Below are positions 1 to 10,552 of a stretch of DNA of 64,000 bases, piece by piece. The stretch spans positions 1,240,001 through 1,304,000 of the forward strand of contig JAGFBZ010000258.1 of assembly GCA_018398805.1 (NCBI GenBank), given 5' to 3'. The notes under the pieces were generated by a model. That model had not been told where the DNA came from. It made no database searches and was given only the letters and a program-made list of their open reading frames with translations. The position numbers and the translations under genes were made by a program. Origin of the DNA: Hirundichthys speculiger (lineage: Eukaryota; Chordata; Actinopteri; Beloniformes; Exocoetidae). How positions within the stretch are numbered: position 1 is the first letter of the stretch; each line of letters opens with the position of its first letter.

Positions 1-3000
1 CAAAGTTTTGGGCTTAACAGAGCAAATGTTTTGCATTTTACTTTAATTTTCTCCACTTATCCTGTTCCTTTTCATTTCATTGCAACTTTTATTTGTTGGA
101 TAAAAATCTGTGAAATTATCCCTGTGATTCCTTTTCTAGATGGATCACAATCAGACGGCCTTCATGTCACAAACCATCCGTACCTGACTGCTGTCAGTCG
201 TCTTCAGGCTTCCTTCTGAGGGGAACGAAGGAGAGGCAGGTGAGTAAAAAGAGGGCGGCTGAGCGGGAGGGTGTGGGACCCTCACAAGGCCCAGGGTCTC
301 GGGGTTTGGGCAGGAAGAAGAGCGGGTGGGCTTCAGCACCGGGTGGAAGTCCTCCTTCCACTGACTGAGGAAAACAAAAGAGACAGTGGCAGGAACCTTT
401 GTTGTCTGCTTTGTTCCAGTCTGGAGGAACTGGGTTTAATGTTGTGGATAAAAACCAGTCACAACCTTTAAATGTAGTTTGTGTGATATTTGCATAGATC
501 AGCATGATGTGGCTTGTGTGTTGCCGGGGGAAACAACTACACTTCATTCATGAATAGTCTCAGCCAGACTATAAACTGTTTCTTTCTCCTAGAAACAGAA
601 AAAGCTTCCAGCTGGTGTCCATGTTCGTCTCGGTTTGTGAACACATGGCAGCTGGTGTTCTTTCAGGATTTACGGGCTTGTCTACCACCACAGCTATAGA
701 AATGCGTGCCTGTATGTTTAATGACATCCCAGAGGTGGGGCTGATAAGCTCGAGACAGCATTTACACTTTCTGCTGTTTGCATCTTGCACATCAGCTTTT
801 TGTTGTAACCAGGCAACAATTCAGAGTTTGGTGACAGTGAATCTGTTTGCACTTCCTTTCTGTCGTCTCTTGACAGTCAACAACCTGCTTCCTGACTGAT
901 GCTCAGGGGAATTAAGAGGGATCTTATCCCAGGTGATGCTATCAAATTAGTCGGCTAATAACAAGATGGATACAAAGCCAGAGAAAGAAACTTTTTATGT
1001 TTTTTTTTTTTTAAAAAGAACTTACTCTGTAGAAATATTTATGATACATGAACTACAAAGATGCATAGATGTGACCCTGCACAGGACTAAGCAGATATTT
1101 GTATGAATGGATGTTCTAACTGTCCATGTCATACTTTGATCTTTGAGCTTCTCAGCTTAAAACATAATGCACCCTTGGACAAAATTAAATTATCAATTTT
1201 CAACCAAGTCTTTACAATTCTGCTCACACCAGCCAGTTTTAGGGGGCGGAGCCATCAACTCAGCTCCAGCCCTTTCTTCTGCAGACCTCCTTTGAGCTCT
1301 GTCTGCAGCTTTGTATTTTCATGCAAACATAGATTTTAAATGTTTGCAAAACAAATTATACTCAATAGGTCTCATTCAAGAAATTTTCATGAATCTAAAA
1401 GTAGACTCGGACATAAATCACCTTACTAAAAACCTACTCCGGACTCTCAAACGGCACGTAAAACTGGATTTGATCATAAGAGCATGTGTTTGTTCATGAA
1501 TGACAATCACTCACAGATTGGCACTATATAACCACAGTATACAGCCTTCCTGTAGCTCCGATAAATCAATGCACAGATGAAGATTACTTTCAAAACTAAT
1601 TTCTCCACATGGATTTTTTTTTTCTGGTAAATTTGAATAATTTCCTGCTTGAACCATCCCTGCTGCTCTTGAGCCCAGACATCATATCAAGCTGATTTAA
1701 ATCAATTAGGAATACGCATTAGCTTTTGTATGTCACGTAAACATCCAGTTTTGAAGAGACTATACATGAACTCTCACTGACTCAGATTTAGCGCGAGAGA
1801 AAGAAGAAAACGGAAGAATAGCGAGAGGCTGAACTTCACCAGAAATTCCAGCATATGTTTCCATCAACTCTGCAAAGGAAGAGATCAACACCGACTGCGA
1901 GACGAGTGGTGATCCTGCCTGTTTTGCTTGGAATAACTGCAGGAGCCCACAGCGTAGGGAAAGACTGCAAAGCCTCCTGGATGAGTGCGAGTCCTTAAAC
2001 GTGATATTCCACGGTAGTCAGGTTGGTTGCCCTTATTCAATAAACTGGAGGCTTTGTGTTCTGTTAAAGTTTCTAGAGACTAAAGCTGAAAACTCTGTTA
2101 CTCTTGATGTAATACAACAAGAAAAGTACTGGTCCAACATTATTGGCTAATTCTCCTTAACTTAAAGGTTTATTCAGAGTATATTATAGTGATATAACCA
2201 TATAATAAGAGACAACGTCCCAACAAAATCATTGTAATGATTAACGTACTTATGTTAAATTATTTAATGTGCTCTCTATAGTAAATCTATAAATATACCT
2301 ATCTATAAATATATAGTATATTTTTATGATGCTTTTAGTGAAGGCACTTGAGCATTGTTAGTGAGGTTGTCTTTAATGTAAATAAGTAATGAGCTACCTG
2401 AGACATAGCTGAAGGTTATTCTACACTGTGATAGTGACACAGCCTTCATATGTGTTCTATAGCTTTCATGTATGTTGTAAATATTTACAACAGCAAACAG
2501 GTTTACTCCCCACCACATACACATAAATACATTTTTCTCTTATGACTCCCTACATTTTAACTTCCTCATGTCACTGTCCTGCAGGCCTCCATATGAGAAC
2601 AACTGTAAATCTTTTACAACTGACAGTTTGTCCGTCTCCCGGACTCCCACCCACCAACTATCCTGCACACACAGAAGAAGAATGCTAATTGGAACGCATG
2701 AAAGTTTCATCACTTGGAGCGCCTCACCTTCTTCTCATCAGTAACTCCAACAAATCACACCAGGAAATATAAAATGTGTTTGCAGACATGTTAATTCTTT
2801 ATTTTATTTTTTTAATGAGTTCTCTGTTGAGAAAAAAGTGGAATAAATGTGGGAATTCAACATCCTTGTAAGGACAGAAAGCACCCACAAAGTCTTTGTC
2901 AATGTCACAACGAAGACTTGCTTTGAAGTTCAAAACAAATTTAAGTTCGGGTCAGGTTCAGGTTTGAAGAAAGCTTTAAAATAAGTCGTATTCTATTAGT

Positions 3001-3646
3001 AGAAACTGGGTGTGTGTCAGTGTAATCTCCTAATGGTGATGGAAACAGGACTCTGCATATGTGCTCACCTTTCAGCAGGAAATCCTGTCGGGGAGACAGA
3101 GACACAGGATGGTTAGGATTACCGGTAAAGATTTCAGGACAAAGAAATACAAGACATGAAGGACACGTGAGACTCACTGTCTTCTTTTACGGCGATCAGA
3201 TCACTGATTTTCCACATGATTAAATTCAAAAACCGAAGGGAAAAATCCACGTGTAAATTTTTCTCATAACTTTAAGCAAAATAAAGGTGCCAAAAGAGTC
3301 CTGAACAACAAATCTCACACCTACTTACATATTAAACAAATGTACAACGCATTAATTATATTTGTAGCTGCAAAATCTGAAGGTTATTTTAGCAGCTACA
3401 GTTACTTTTTTAGATGAGATTTACATGCATAATTCATGTATTTTTCAATAATTTTACATTCAGTAATTTAGAGCTTTTAATGGGGTGGTGTATCCAGACG
3501 TCTTTACTAGTTGGCACATTTCACTTTCTCATTTTGTATTTGCTTCTATGAAGAACCAAGCTGAGCATTAGCAGTGTCTTGTGCCAATTTAGGACCTCTT
3601 ATAACGTGGCAAAAACGTGTGAAAACACACAGACTCTTGTCTGTAC
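1..3646. other. Left flank, probable intron of the C12orf56 homolog
   Basis: No further C12orf56-like exon could be recognised on the minus strand after exon 2, although the family protein is much longer than the two exons seen, so the remaining exons probably lie to the left of the window. The stretch is AT-rich with short homopolymers. The only structured item noticed is the dispersed repeat at 1795-2000. The short open frames here show no family resemblance. Confidence 0.5.
1795..2000 (+). repeat. Dispersed repeat copy shared with 39862-40065
   Basis: About 200 bp align by eye with 39862-40065 in the same orientation. Shared blocks include AGAAATTCCAG, a block on AGAAGAGATCAACACCGAC versus AAAAGATCAGCACTGAC, GTGATCCTG, GGAATAAC and the final GCAAAGCC. 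The other copy lies directly after a THAP-like open frame, so both may derive from one transposon or retroposed gene family. This copy has no long reading frame. Confidence 0.6.
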
Positions 3647-6093
3647 CTTTTAAGGTGTGTGTTGTTGCTGAGCAGTGGCTGGCCCTGCGAGAAGGCGGGG
3701 CTCCAGGAAGAAGTCCACTCCCCTTGTGTCTTCTCAGCCAATCGCCTCCCTTCCCTGCAGGTTTTTCAGCGATGTAGCTGATTCGTATGTGTTGACAGCG
3801 TTCCCCTGTCTTTCGCACTGAGGAAGTCTGGGAGGTCATTTACCTGCATGGGTACAACAGAGAAAAATATGGGTCCTAAAGAGATGTAGGACGTAATTAA
3901 ATAAAAGGATTAAAGCAGCACAAAGGAACTTTTGCACTCCAATAGGAGTGGAGATTAAGTTTCTTTTTACGACATTTACACTAGTTTCATCTCAGTCTAG
4001 TTTTTCATTCTGTTATTTTCTTGAGCCTCTTTGTCATCTCTGACAATGATGTCCACTGTAGCTTCGTGATATAGTTTCAGTATTGTTGATGCATGACACT
4101 GTCATAAAGCAATACAAAGTTGTCGCACGAGATGATCATGATCCGAGTCCAAAGTTAGTTTGGCTGGTTTTGCCAAGAGCTACACAACGCTGGCTAAAAG
4201 TAGTCAAATATTCCTTCAAATTAAACCGATACTGACGGTAACGCTTGAAATACATAGAGAAGTGACAGATGGATAATATGAAATATTTTCATTGGATATT
4301 TTATATTTTTAAGGAAAAAAATGGCAATAGAGCAAGTATCTGTTGATTTAACCATCTCAAAAAAAAAAAAAAAGGAAAAGCAATTTGTAGCTTGTTTTCT
4401 TCTACATCAGTGTTTCTCAGTCCTGGTCCTCATCGACCACTGTCCTGCATGTTTTAGACGTATCCCTGCACCAGCTCACCTGGCTCAGATTAACGGGTCA
4501 TTGACAGACATGTGCCAAGCAGATGAGGTGATCCATTCAATTTGATGAAACACCCCAATTGCGCAGGGCAGTGGTACTTGAGGCCCAGGACTGAGAAACA
4601 TTGTTACCGGTATATATTACAGTATTACTGTTAAAAAAAAAAAAGGCTTTTTGACTTTGGTGGAAAAAATACAATACTTGGAGTCATTTGTCAAATTTTT
4701 GACTTGATTATTCTCAACTTTCATCAGCATAGCTTCAAAAACAGACTGCTTGTGCTAAACTGGCCTGCAGTCCAAGTTTGTCACCTGTTGAAAATGTGTG
4801 TTGCATCATGAAGAGGAGAGTCAGACAATGATGACCATGAACTGTTAAGCAGCTGCTCAACAAATCATGTGTTAGACAGAGATGTATCCGTGCTGTCTGA
4901 TGTAGAAGTAGAGTGACTTTGCCTCAGTGAGGCCACCGCAGGTCAGCTCAGTTAGTAATCTGACAGTTAATGCAGATGGGATTTACTCCGTCATTAAGAC
5001 ATTAAACCTCTGACTTAACAGCGAGGTGTAGAGACCAAAGTCAACTGCCACTCAGACTTGTCTGCAGCCTGTTACGTAGTGTAGAATTATGTAGCACTGA
5101 GGCTGATCCTATTTTAAACTTTTGCTGGTGTTGACTGGGTCACCGACTTTAAATAAAATCTCAAACAGGCTTTAAGTGGTTAACTAGATAACTGATGCAG
5201 AGCTAGAGATGTCACGAGCCAAACAAGTTGGAATTATCTCCTTTATCCTTTTATCTTTAATATGTTCTGCATGCGATAAAAGCATCTCAAAAGTACAACA
5301 CTCCCCAATTGATTTGGATTAGCCTTAGGATTCAAATGTAAAACTGCACAAAACTGAAAGCTATGGAGCCCCGTTTGGGGCCTAAACGCCTGTATTTCAT
5401 AATAATAGACTCATTTATTCGTTGAATTATGACCCAAACGGGGCTCCATAGAAACCAAGTACCTCAACGTCAGAATTGAATCTAATGTACAGTGAGAAAG
5501 ACTTACATACATGCATATTATATATCCATATATATTCATATTAGGTGTTTATGTGTGTAAATTGAATCATAATTAATTCAAGCTCTGATAAGAACCTCTA
5601 ATAAGTTATAAAAAATATTTTAATTTATAACTGCTAAAAGATTACTATTTATCATACCGTAGGCCTATAAGGCAAATTTTAAAATACATTTTTTTTTTTT
5701 TTTTTAGTTTTGACATTATGACTCAAAATACAAATAAAAGACGCTTTATTACATCGCTTAAACAAAAAATTAAAATAAAAAAAAAAGCAACTTTTTTTTT
5801 TTTTTTTTTCTTGGTCCACTCAGTTTTCAGTTTAAACTCACCAGCTGGATGTCTCGCACGCGCCCGAACCTAACCGCCGCCGTGAGGGTGCGCGGCGGAT
5901 ACTCAGCCAGGTAGACGCACTCGTCGCTCAGCACCACGTGCATGAACACCTTGTTGACGGTCTCCGACAGCACCACGCACGGTTCGTAGGCTCGGATCCG
6001 CTCGTACACCGCCCGCTCCGTGTTCCGCTTCAAGAAGGAGTCCAGCCGGGCGTTCCTGCGGGACAGCAGAGTCCCGCAGCCGGTTCGAGCCAT
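3647..6093 (-). CDS. c12orf56: C12orf56 homolog, exons 1-2 only, with a frameshift in exon 2
   Basis: Uncharacterised conserved vertebrate protein; function unknown. Exon 1 (6093-5842, 84 codons, starting at an ATG in good context) contains RRNARLDSFLKR, a YERIRAYEPCVVLSE block and a VVLSDECVYLAEYPP block, all matching the N-terminus of human C12orf56. It ends in phase 0 at a GTGAGT donor. Exon 2 (3843-3647) follows a CAG acceptor and begins VNDLPDFLSAKDR, like human DDYPEFLSSPDR. The conserved QHIRI-Y block and PSRRASHCSATTH then continue only after a +1 frame change at the CCCC run 3803-3806. Read literally, translation stops at a TGA about ten codons later. The exon ends at a GTACAG donor, phase 1 once one base is discounted. 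Later exons are outside the window or not recognisable. The gene is head-to-head with cd9. Confidence 0.85.
4408..4602. mobile_element. Palindromic MITE
   Basis: The ends are near-perfect inverted repeats: CAGTGTTTCTCAGTCCTGG on the left and CCAGGACTGAGAAACATTG on the right, with further complementarity inward (ACCACTGTCCTGC against GCGCAGGGCAGTGG). This is the structure of a widespread fish fold-back MITE. It lies in intron 1 of the C12orf56 homolog. A half copy is at 24100. Confidence 0.75.
5362..5450. mobile_element. Miniature (89 bp) copy of the 18.6-kb fold-back element
   Basis: It begins TATGGAGCCCCGTTTGGG and ends CCCAAACGGGGCTCCATA, a perfect terminal inverted repeat. The interior is the right arm of the 917-bp element at 18629-19545 (AAACGCCTGTATTTCATAAT then AGACTCATTTATTCGTTGA). 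It looks like a deletion derivative in which almost all the interior was lost, probably bounded by TA target bases. Confidence 0.85.
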
Positions 6094-6108
6094 GGCAGAG
6101 CCGCGTTA

Positions 6109-6136
6109 ACGTCTTACCTGGCTCGAGGTAAGACGT
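6109..6136. repeat. Perfect 11-bp hairpin in the C12orf56 leader
   Basis: ACGTCTTACCT at 6109-6119 and AGGTAAGACGT at 6126-6136 are exact reverse complements with a 6-nt spacer. The hairpin lies 16 bp upstream of the C12orf56 start codon, in its presumed 5' untranslated region. Each arm contains AGGTAAGA, a splice-donor consensus, one on each strand. Confidence 0.8.
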
Positions 6137-6235
6137 CCAGCTCGTAGTTTCTGATGAAAAACTCCGCTGAACCGACCCGGTCCACTTAACAGCACGTAAT
6201 TAAGCGAAAGCTCCATCAGCGCGCACTGCTCTCTG

Positions 6236-6272
6236 ATTGGTCCGCGGAGTGAAGCAGGTCGCTGCTGATTGG
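6236..6272 (-). promoter_or_regulatory. Two CCAAT boxes, promoter of the C12orf56 homolog
   Basis: Two minus-strand CCAAT boxes (read as GATTGG on the plus strand, at 6236-6240 and 6268-6272) lie 32 bp apart, 143-179 bp upstream of the start codon, in a GC-rich segment. Paired CCAAT boxes about three helical turns apart are typical of NF-Y-type TATA-less promoters. The core elements are visible; the promoter function is inferred. Confidence 0.5.
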
Positions 6273-6299
6273 CTAAAGACAAAAGTTGTTTCATAATTT

Positions 6300-8595
6300 A
6301 AAGAACTAAATCCAGGGATTGATTTCAACTGTGTTTGGCAGGAACATCCTGTTTGACGGATTTAGAAAAAGGAAGATTCATGAGCGGCTTCACTTTGACT
6401 TTTTTCAGTTACTATTATTGTTATTGTATCAGGTTTCATACAGTTTGATAGATTTTTAAAGATATATAACAAGCTCACAAGTCAGTTCAAATGCGCATTG
6501 CAATATTCAGTTAATTTCAGTTCAAATCAAGGGAAGTGTGATGAGAATATCCAATGAAATTCATATAAATTCAGATTCACTATTCTTTTGTGGAATTAAA
6601 AAAAAAAAAAACTGGGTCTCTTTATAAAAGAAAATACAAAAAATAGATTCATTTTAACCTCTAAAATATACATATTTCTTAGTTTTCTTAGTATAAAACT
6701 CATTACCCGTGTTTTTGACAGTTCATGAGACAGTACAGACATTCAATTAACAATTTACTACTCTCTGACATTTCACACACTGAGTAATCAGTTTAATGAT
6801 TAATCTAATTCAGATCAGATTAGATCTAATTAATATTAAAATAACTTCTAGATACAGTTTTACAGGGCTTCTGTGAACAATATGCACCTAGATCTGTACT
6901 GGACAATGTTCATGTGTACTATATACCTACAAATAATGATAGCTTTTATTTTTTCTTTGAGTGACAGTAAAAAAAAAACAACCTATATTTACATTTATAT
7001 TGGCTTTCTTGCACCTCTTCCATCTCACCACAAGAGAGCAGTGAATTGCAGCTAATCTTAAAACCCAATTACAGGCAAACCTCAATGACATTATGCATGA
7101 TTTATCCAGCTTCAGAATTCAGATATGTATCTTTATGTTCATGCAAACCTGGGGGGGAAAAAAATGCAGAAAAGGTGTCATTATGTCCTCTAACTCCCTC
7201 CTCTCCTCCTTTTCCGGTGTGTGACTCTATCTGTTTGACTCGCTGAGGTTGGGAGAAAGCTGTGGCTTTGAAGGGGCGCTTTGTAAAGGGGAAAAAAGAT
7301 GAACACACATGCACACACAGACCATGAAGGCTGTGAAGGCACTGTTGTTTTAGCACTTTCTGAGAGGACTACACTCAGTCTTTTATGCAGCGCTGAAAAA
7401 ACAGTGAGACACTGAAGAAAAAACTAATTTAAACCTCATTAAGGAGGCTGAAATCCCCTAACTGTATAAGTCCAGCTTCCTTGTTAAGCTGTTACTGAAA
7501 ATGCATTTAAAAAGGGAGTATTTGAATGTATAATTTTAGGAAAGATTACACAAAAATAAATCACTTTTGGATTTTTGATTTGAAAAGACTGAATTTGTAT
7601 TTCAAGACATAAACAAGGGGAAAAGATGGACTCATTGGGTTTTTGACAGTTTTTCCTGAAACATCATGTGCCATCAATAGAAAATTTAACCAATGCTTAA
7701 AAACTTAACTAATTTAACTAAAAAAAAAAACATCACTTTTTAAACATCTTTGTATGTTTTTATCATTTAGTATCTCAATCTCTACTATGAACTTGCTGAG
7801 AAATTAAAAAGTGCAATAATACCCAGTGAAATGTAATGGTAATGTAGAACAGATAAATGTTTTTAGATATTTAACTGCTGTTTAACTCTGGTCTGTGATA
7901 CTTATCTGGTCTGATCTGCTGGATTGCACCGTTCTCCTTCATCATCACCACCACTGTGTGTTTGTGTGCAGCTGTGAACAACAGTGGTGGGCTGACTGCT
8001 CACACTGCTGCCTTTGTCCCGCAGAAGAAGGAGAAAACAGTCGCATTTCCAGCACAGTGAGGGAGAACATAGCCTTGTGACACTCCAACACTGGTTTTGA
8101 TTGGTCACTGACCTTTGTGGCCTCATGAAGGCTCACAGTGAGGTTTGAAAGTTTACCATTTACAAATGCAATTATGCTTTTACTGCATAAATTAGCTAAT
8201 TTGGTGTTTTTTAGATGACTAAATTCCTGGCATTACTATCAAAAACAAACAAACTGAAATATAATGCAGCATTTACAGTTCTTTTCCCTGTTCCAAATCA
8301 TATTTGTCTTTTTACACTAAAGTTTGCACCACAGATTGCAATGGATATAGGATATATATATAATATATATATTTTACCATACTAAATAACATGTGCTTTG
8401 TATGAACAACAGCAGGAAATATTGAAAGTAGCAAAGAAAAAGTACAACTCCAAGTCAGAGAAAGTTGATAGGTTTAATAATAAAGAGTTTATTTAGTTTA
8501 TCATTTGTTGAACTGCACACTGAGTGAGCCCAAGATATTTGATGTCTTTTTCTTGTCATCTTCATCAGTGTTTGCATTTTCGGCCTGTAACAGAT
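6300..8595. other. Intergenic, AT-rich, no gene seen
   Basis: Spacer between the divergent C12orf56 homolog and cd9. It contains short A-runs and AT-rich segments and no reading frame with recognisable similarity or codon structure. Confidence 0.5.
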
Positions 8596-8599
8596 TTCA

Positions 8600-9080
8600 A
8601 AAAAAATGTTCAGACAGTTAATCTTTTACCACTTTGTAATTTTGCTACTCTTTTGTCATAGTTGCAAAGTTTCCACTTTTCTCTGTTATGGAGAGTTCAG
8701 GAATGCAGGCCAGTCTTCATATCCTCATCTTCCTCAGCCATGCCTTTGTTTTTTGTGCAGCATGTGGTTTTGCGTTGTCCTGTTGAACAGTCCATGCTCA
8801 TCCCTGGAAAATGTGGACTTTTGAAGGCACCATATGTTGCTCTAAACTCTAAGTGAGCGTTGCCAAGGACACTGATACAACACCGTACCATCATAGAGTC
8901 TGGCTGTTGGACTTGTTTCAGATAACAGTTTGGATGGTCCTTTTGTTTCTTTGGTCCAGAGCAGCCAACACCCATTTATCCCACAAATGTTCTGATTCAT
9001 CACAGCACAATGCATGTTTTCATTGAGACTGTCCATCTCAGATGTCTCTGAGCACAGAGATGCTGATGTTACTTCTGGAC
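8600..9080 (-). mobile_element. DNA-transposon relic with DDE-type transposase fragments
   Basis: Read on the minus strand, broken frames contain VQQDNAKPHAAQKTKAW, which resembles the second-aspartate block of Tc1/IS630-like transposases (QQDN-PH). It is interrupted by stops and frame changes. No intact termini were found. Family assignment beyond DDE transposon is uncertain. Confidence 0.55.
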
Positions 9081-9627
9081 AATCTTAATATAAGGCTTCT
9101 CCCCCACCTGCAGGGGTGTTGTAGTGGAAGAAAAGGTGGAACAGGGCCCAAGGAGATTGGGACCCAAAAAATATATGCTGAATTGTGTATTGTTTGATTG
9201 GCCTGTGCTGGATGGACCCAATGACATGTCTTTTCATTGGGCCCGGAAATTGTGATGGTGCCCCCTGCCCACCTATGTGTCCATGTGAGGCCCATTTTGG
9301 TTAAAATTGGACTATTTGGGTACAGAGTGGTGGGTATGGATAATGGATGAATGGATGGATGGACTCAAAATGGGCAAATGGCATGGTTTCAGTACTACGG
9401 GTCTCAAATGGAAAAGTCTGGACAACCATGCATATTGACAATGTGAAAGTTCTCTCATGAAATGGGTCTCATATCCCTCCCATCCACTGCCAATTCCTCC
9501 AGTACAGAATGTATCAAATCAGTCGCAACGGGGCAGGATTTGATGACTCTTAAACGAGTGTCCGGCTGCAAATAATACCGTGTTTGGTGCCGATAATGGA
9601 TAAAAGTGGGCTAACTGGGCATAGAAA
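9081..9627. other. Intergenic repeat-derived stretch with GGGCCCA/TGGATGGA motifs
   Basis: Contains GGATGGATGGA-type simple repeat and several TTGGG/GGCCCA-rich phrases that recur at 9870-10020. It is probably the debris of a minisatellite-like fish repeat. No gene is seen. Confidence 0.35.
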
Positions 9628-9846
9628 TGGTAAATGGACTTAGATTTCTATAGCGCTTTTTTAGTCTACTGACCACTCGAAGTGCTTTACAGCATGTGTC
9701 ACATTCACATGCCCACCAGCAGCAATTTGGGGTTCAGTATCTTGCTCAGGGATACTTCGACATGTAGCTAGGGGAGCATGGGAATCAAACCGGCAACTTT
9801 CCGGTTACCGGACAACCCACTCTTCCACCTGAGCCACAGCCGCCCC
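9628..9846 (-). mobile_element. tRNA-derived SINE
   Basis: On the minus strand the element starts with a tRNA-like head: an A-box-like TGGCTCAGGTGG followed by a B-box-like GGTTTGATTCC, then a body with a CACATGCTG-type core and a tail ending near TATAGAAATC. This is the plan of a common teleost SINE. Confidence 0.7.
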
Positions 9847-10483
9847 ACGTGATGGTGAAGAGGGGAAATTGTGTGGGTTCCATATAATTTTAGTTATGTA
9901 GGCCCCACATTGGAAAATAAACTAGCTGGATGCTACCTAACAAGCAGGTGTGGCCCTCACTCAGAGTCTACACGGACAAACCCACTTGGTACCTGCAGCC
10001 CACCTTTAACCCACATGGGAGCCACATTTAAAGCTAGGTGGCTAAACAGTAAAGCTATAAGTAGCATTTATGCTGCTTTTTAATGTGTCAGTTGGTATAT
10101 TTTGTATTCACTTATTTTGTGTTAATGTGCTAATGTTAATGTCTTAACTATCCTTAGTTTTTTTCCGCCAAAAAAAAACATAATTTTGACATTTATCTTA
10201 ATCAGTGCATTAATTGAAAGACGAGAGCCAAAACAAAGGACAAGCCAGAGAAAGAAACCCTCTCTTTCAGTGTCTCTCTGTGGGTGATGAGCCGTCCATC
10301 ATGTGCTTCCTCCCAGCTGTTGTTCTGTCGCTCAGCTCTGACGGAACTGGCCGAACAGAAAACGAGCGGAGCCGAACCGCCGGAGGCAGAAGCGACAGCG
10401 GCGAGCTGGTGACAGTTACAGATAAACCGGTTTATATTCGGCGTTTTAAGACCCGCTAACTCGGTTAAAAGACACAGACAAGG

Positions 10484-10552
10484 ATGGCGGCGTTGAGCAG
10501 CTGGGAGTTGTGCGTCAAGTACTCCCTCTTCATTTTCAATTTCGTGTTCTGG
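10484..10552 (+). CDS. cd9: cd9 alternative first coding exon 1a
   Basis: ATG at 10484 in AAGGATGGCGG context opens 23 codons ([13 protein letters not shown] followed by a hydrophobic segment ending FNFVFW) and ends in phase 0 at GTAAGT. This is the classical tetraspanin exon 1: short cytoplasmic tail, a juxtamembrane Cys (palmitoylation-type), then the start of TM1. It splices in frame to the shared exon at 25604, giving 228 residues, the same length as human CD9. The 270 bp upstream are GC-richer than their surroundings, fitting a promoter or 5' untranslated region. Confidence 0.8.

Noticed and set aside
3069..3084. Possible 16-nt minus-strand microexon of the C12orf56 homolog (CCCCGACAG acceptor, GTGAGC donor)
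   Set aside because: The phase is compatible, but the five encoded residues cannot be matched to the family and chance splice-like sites are common.
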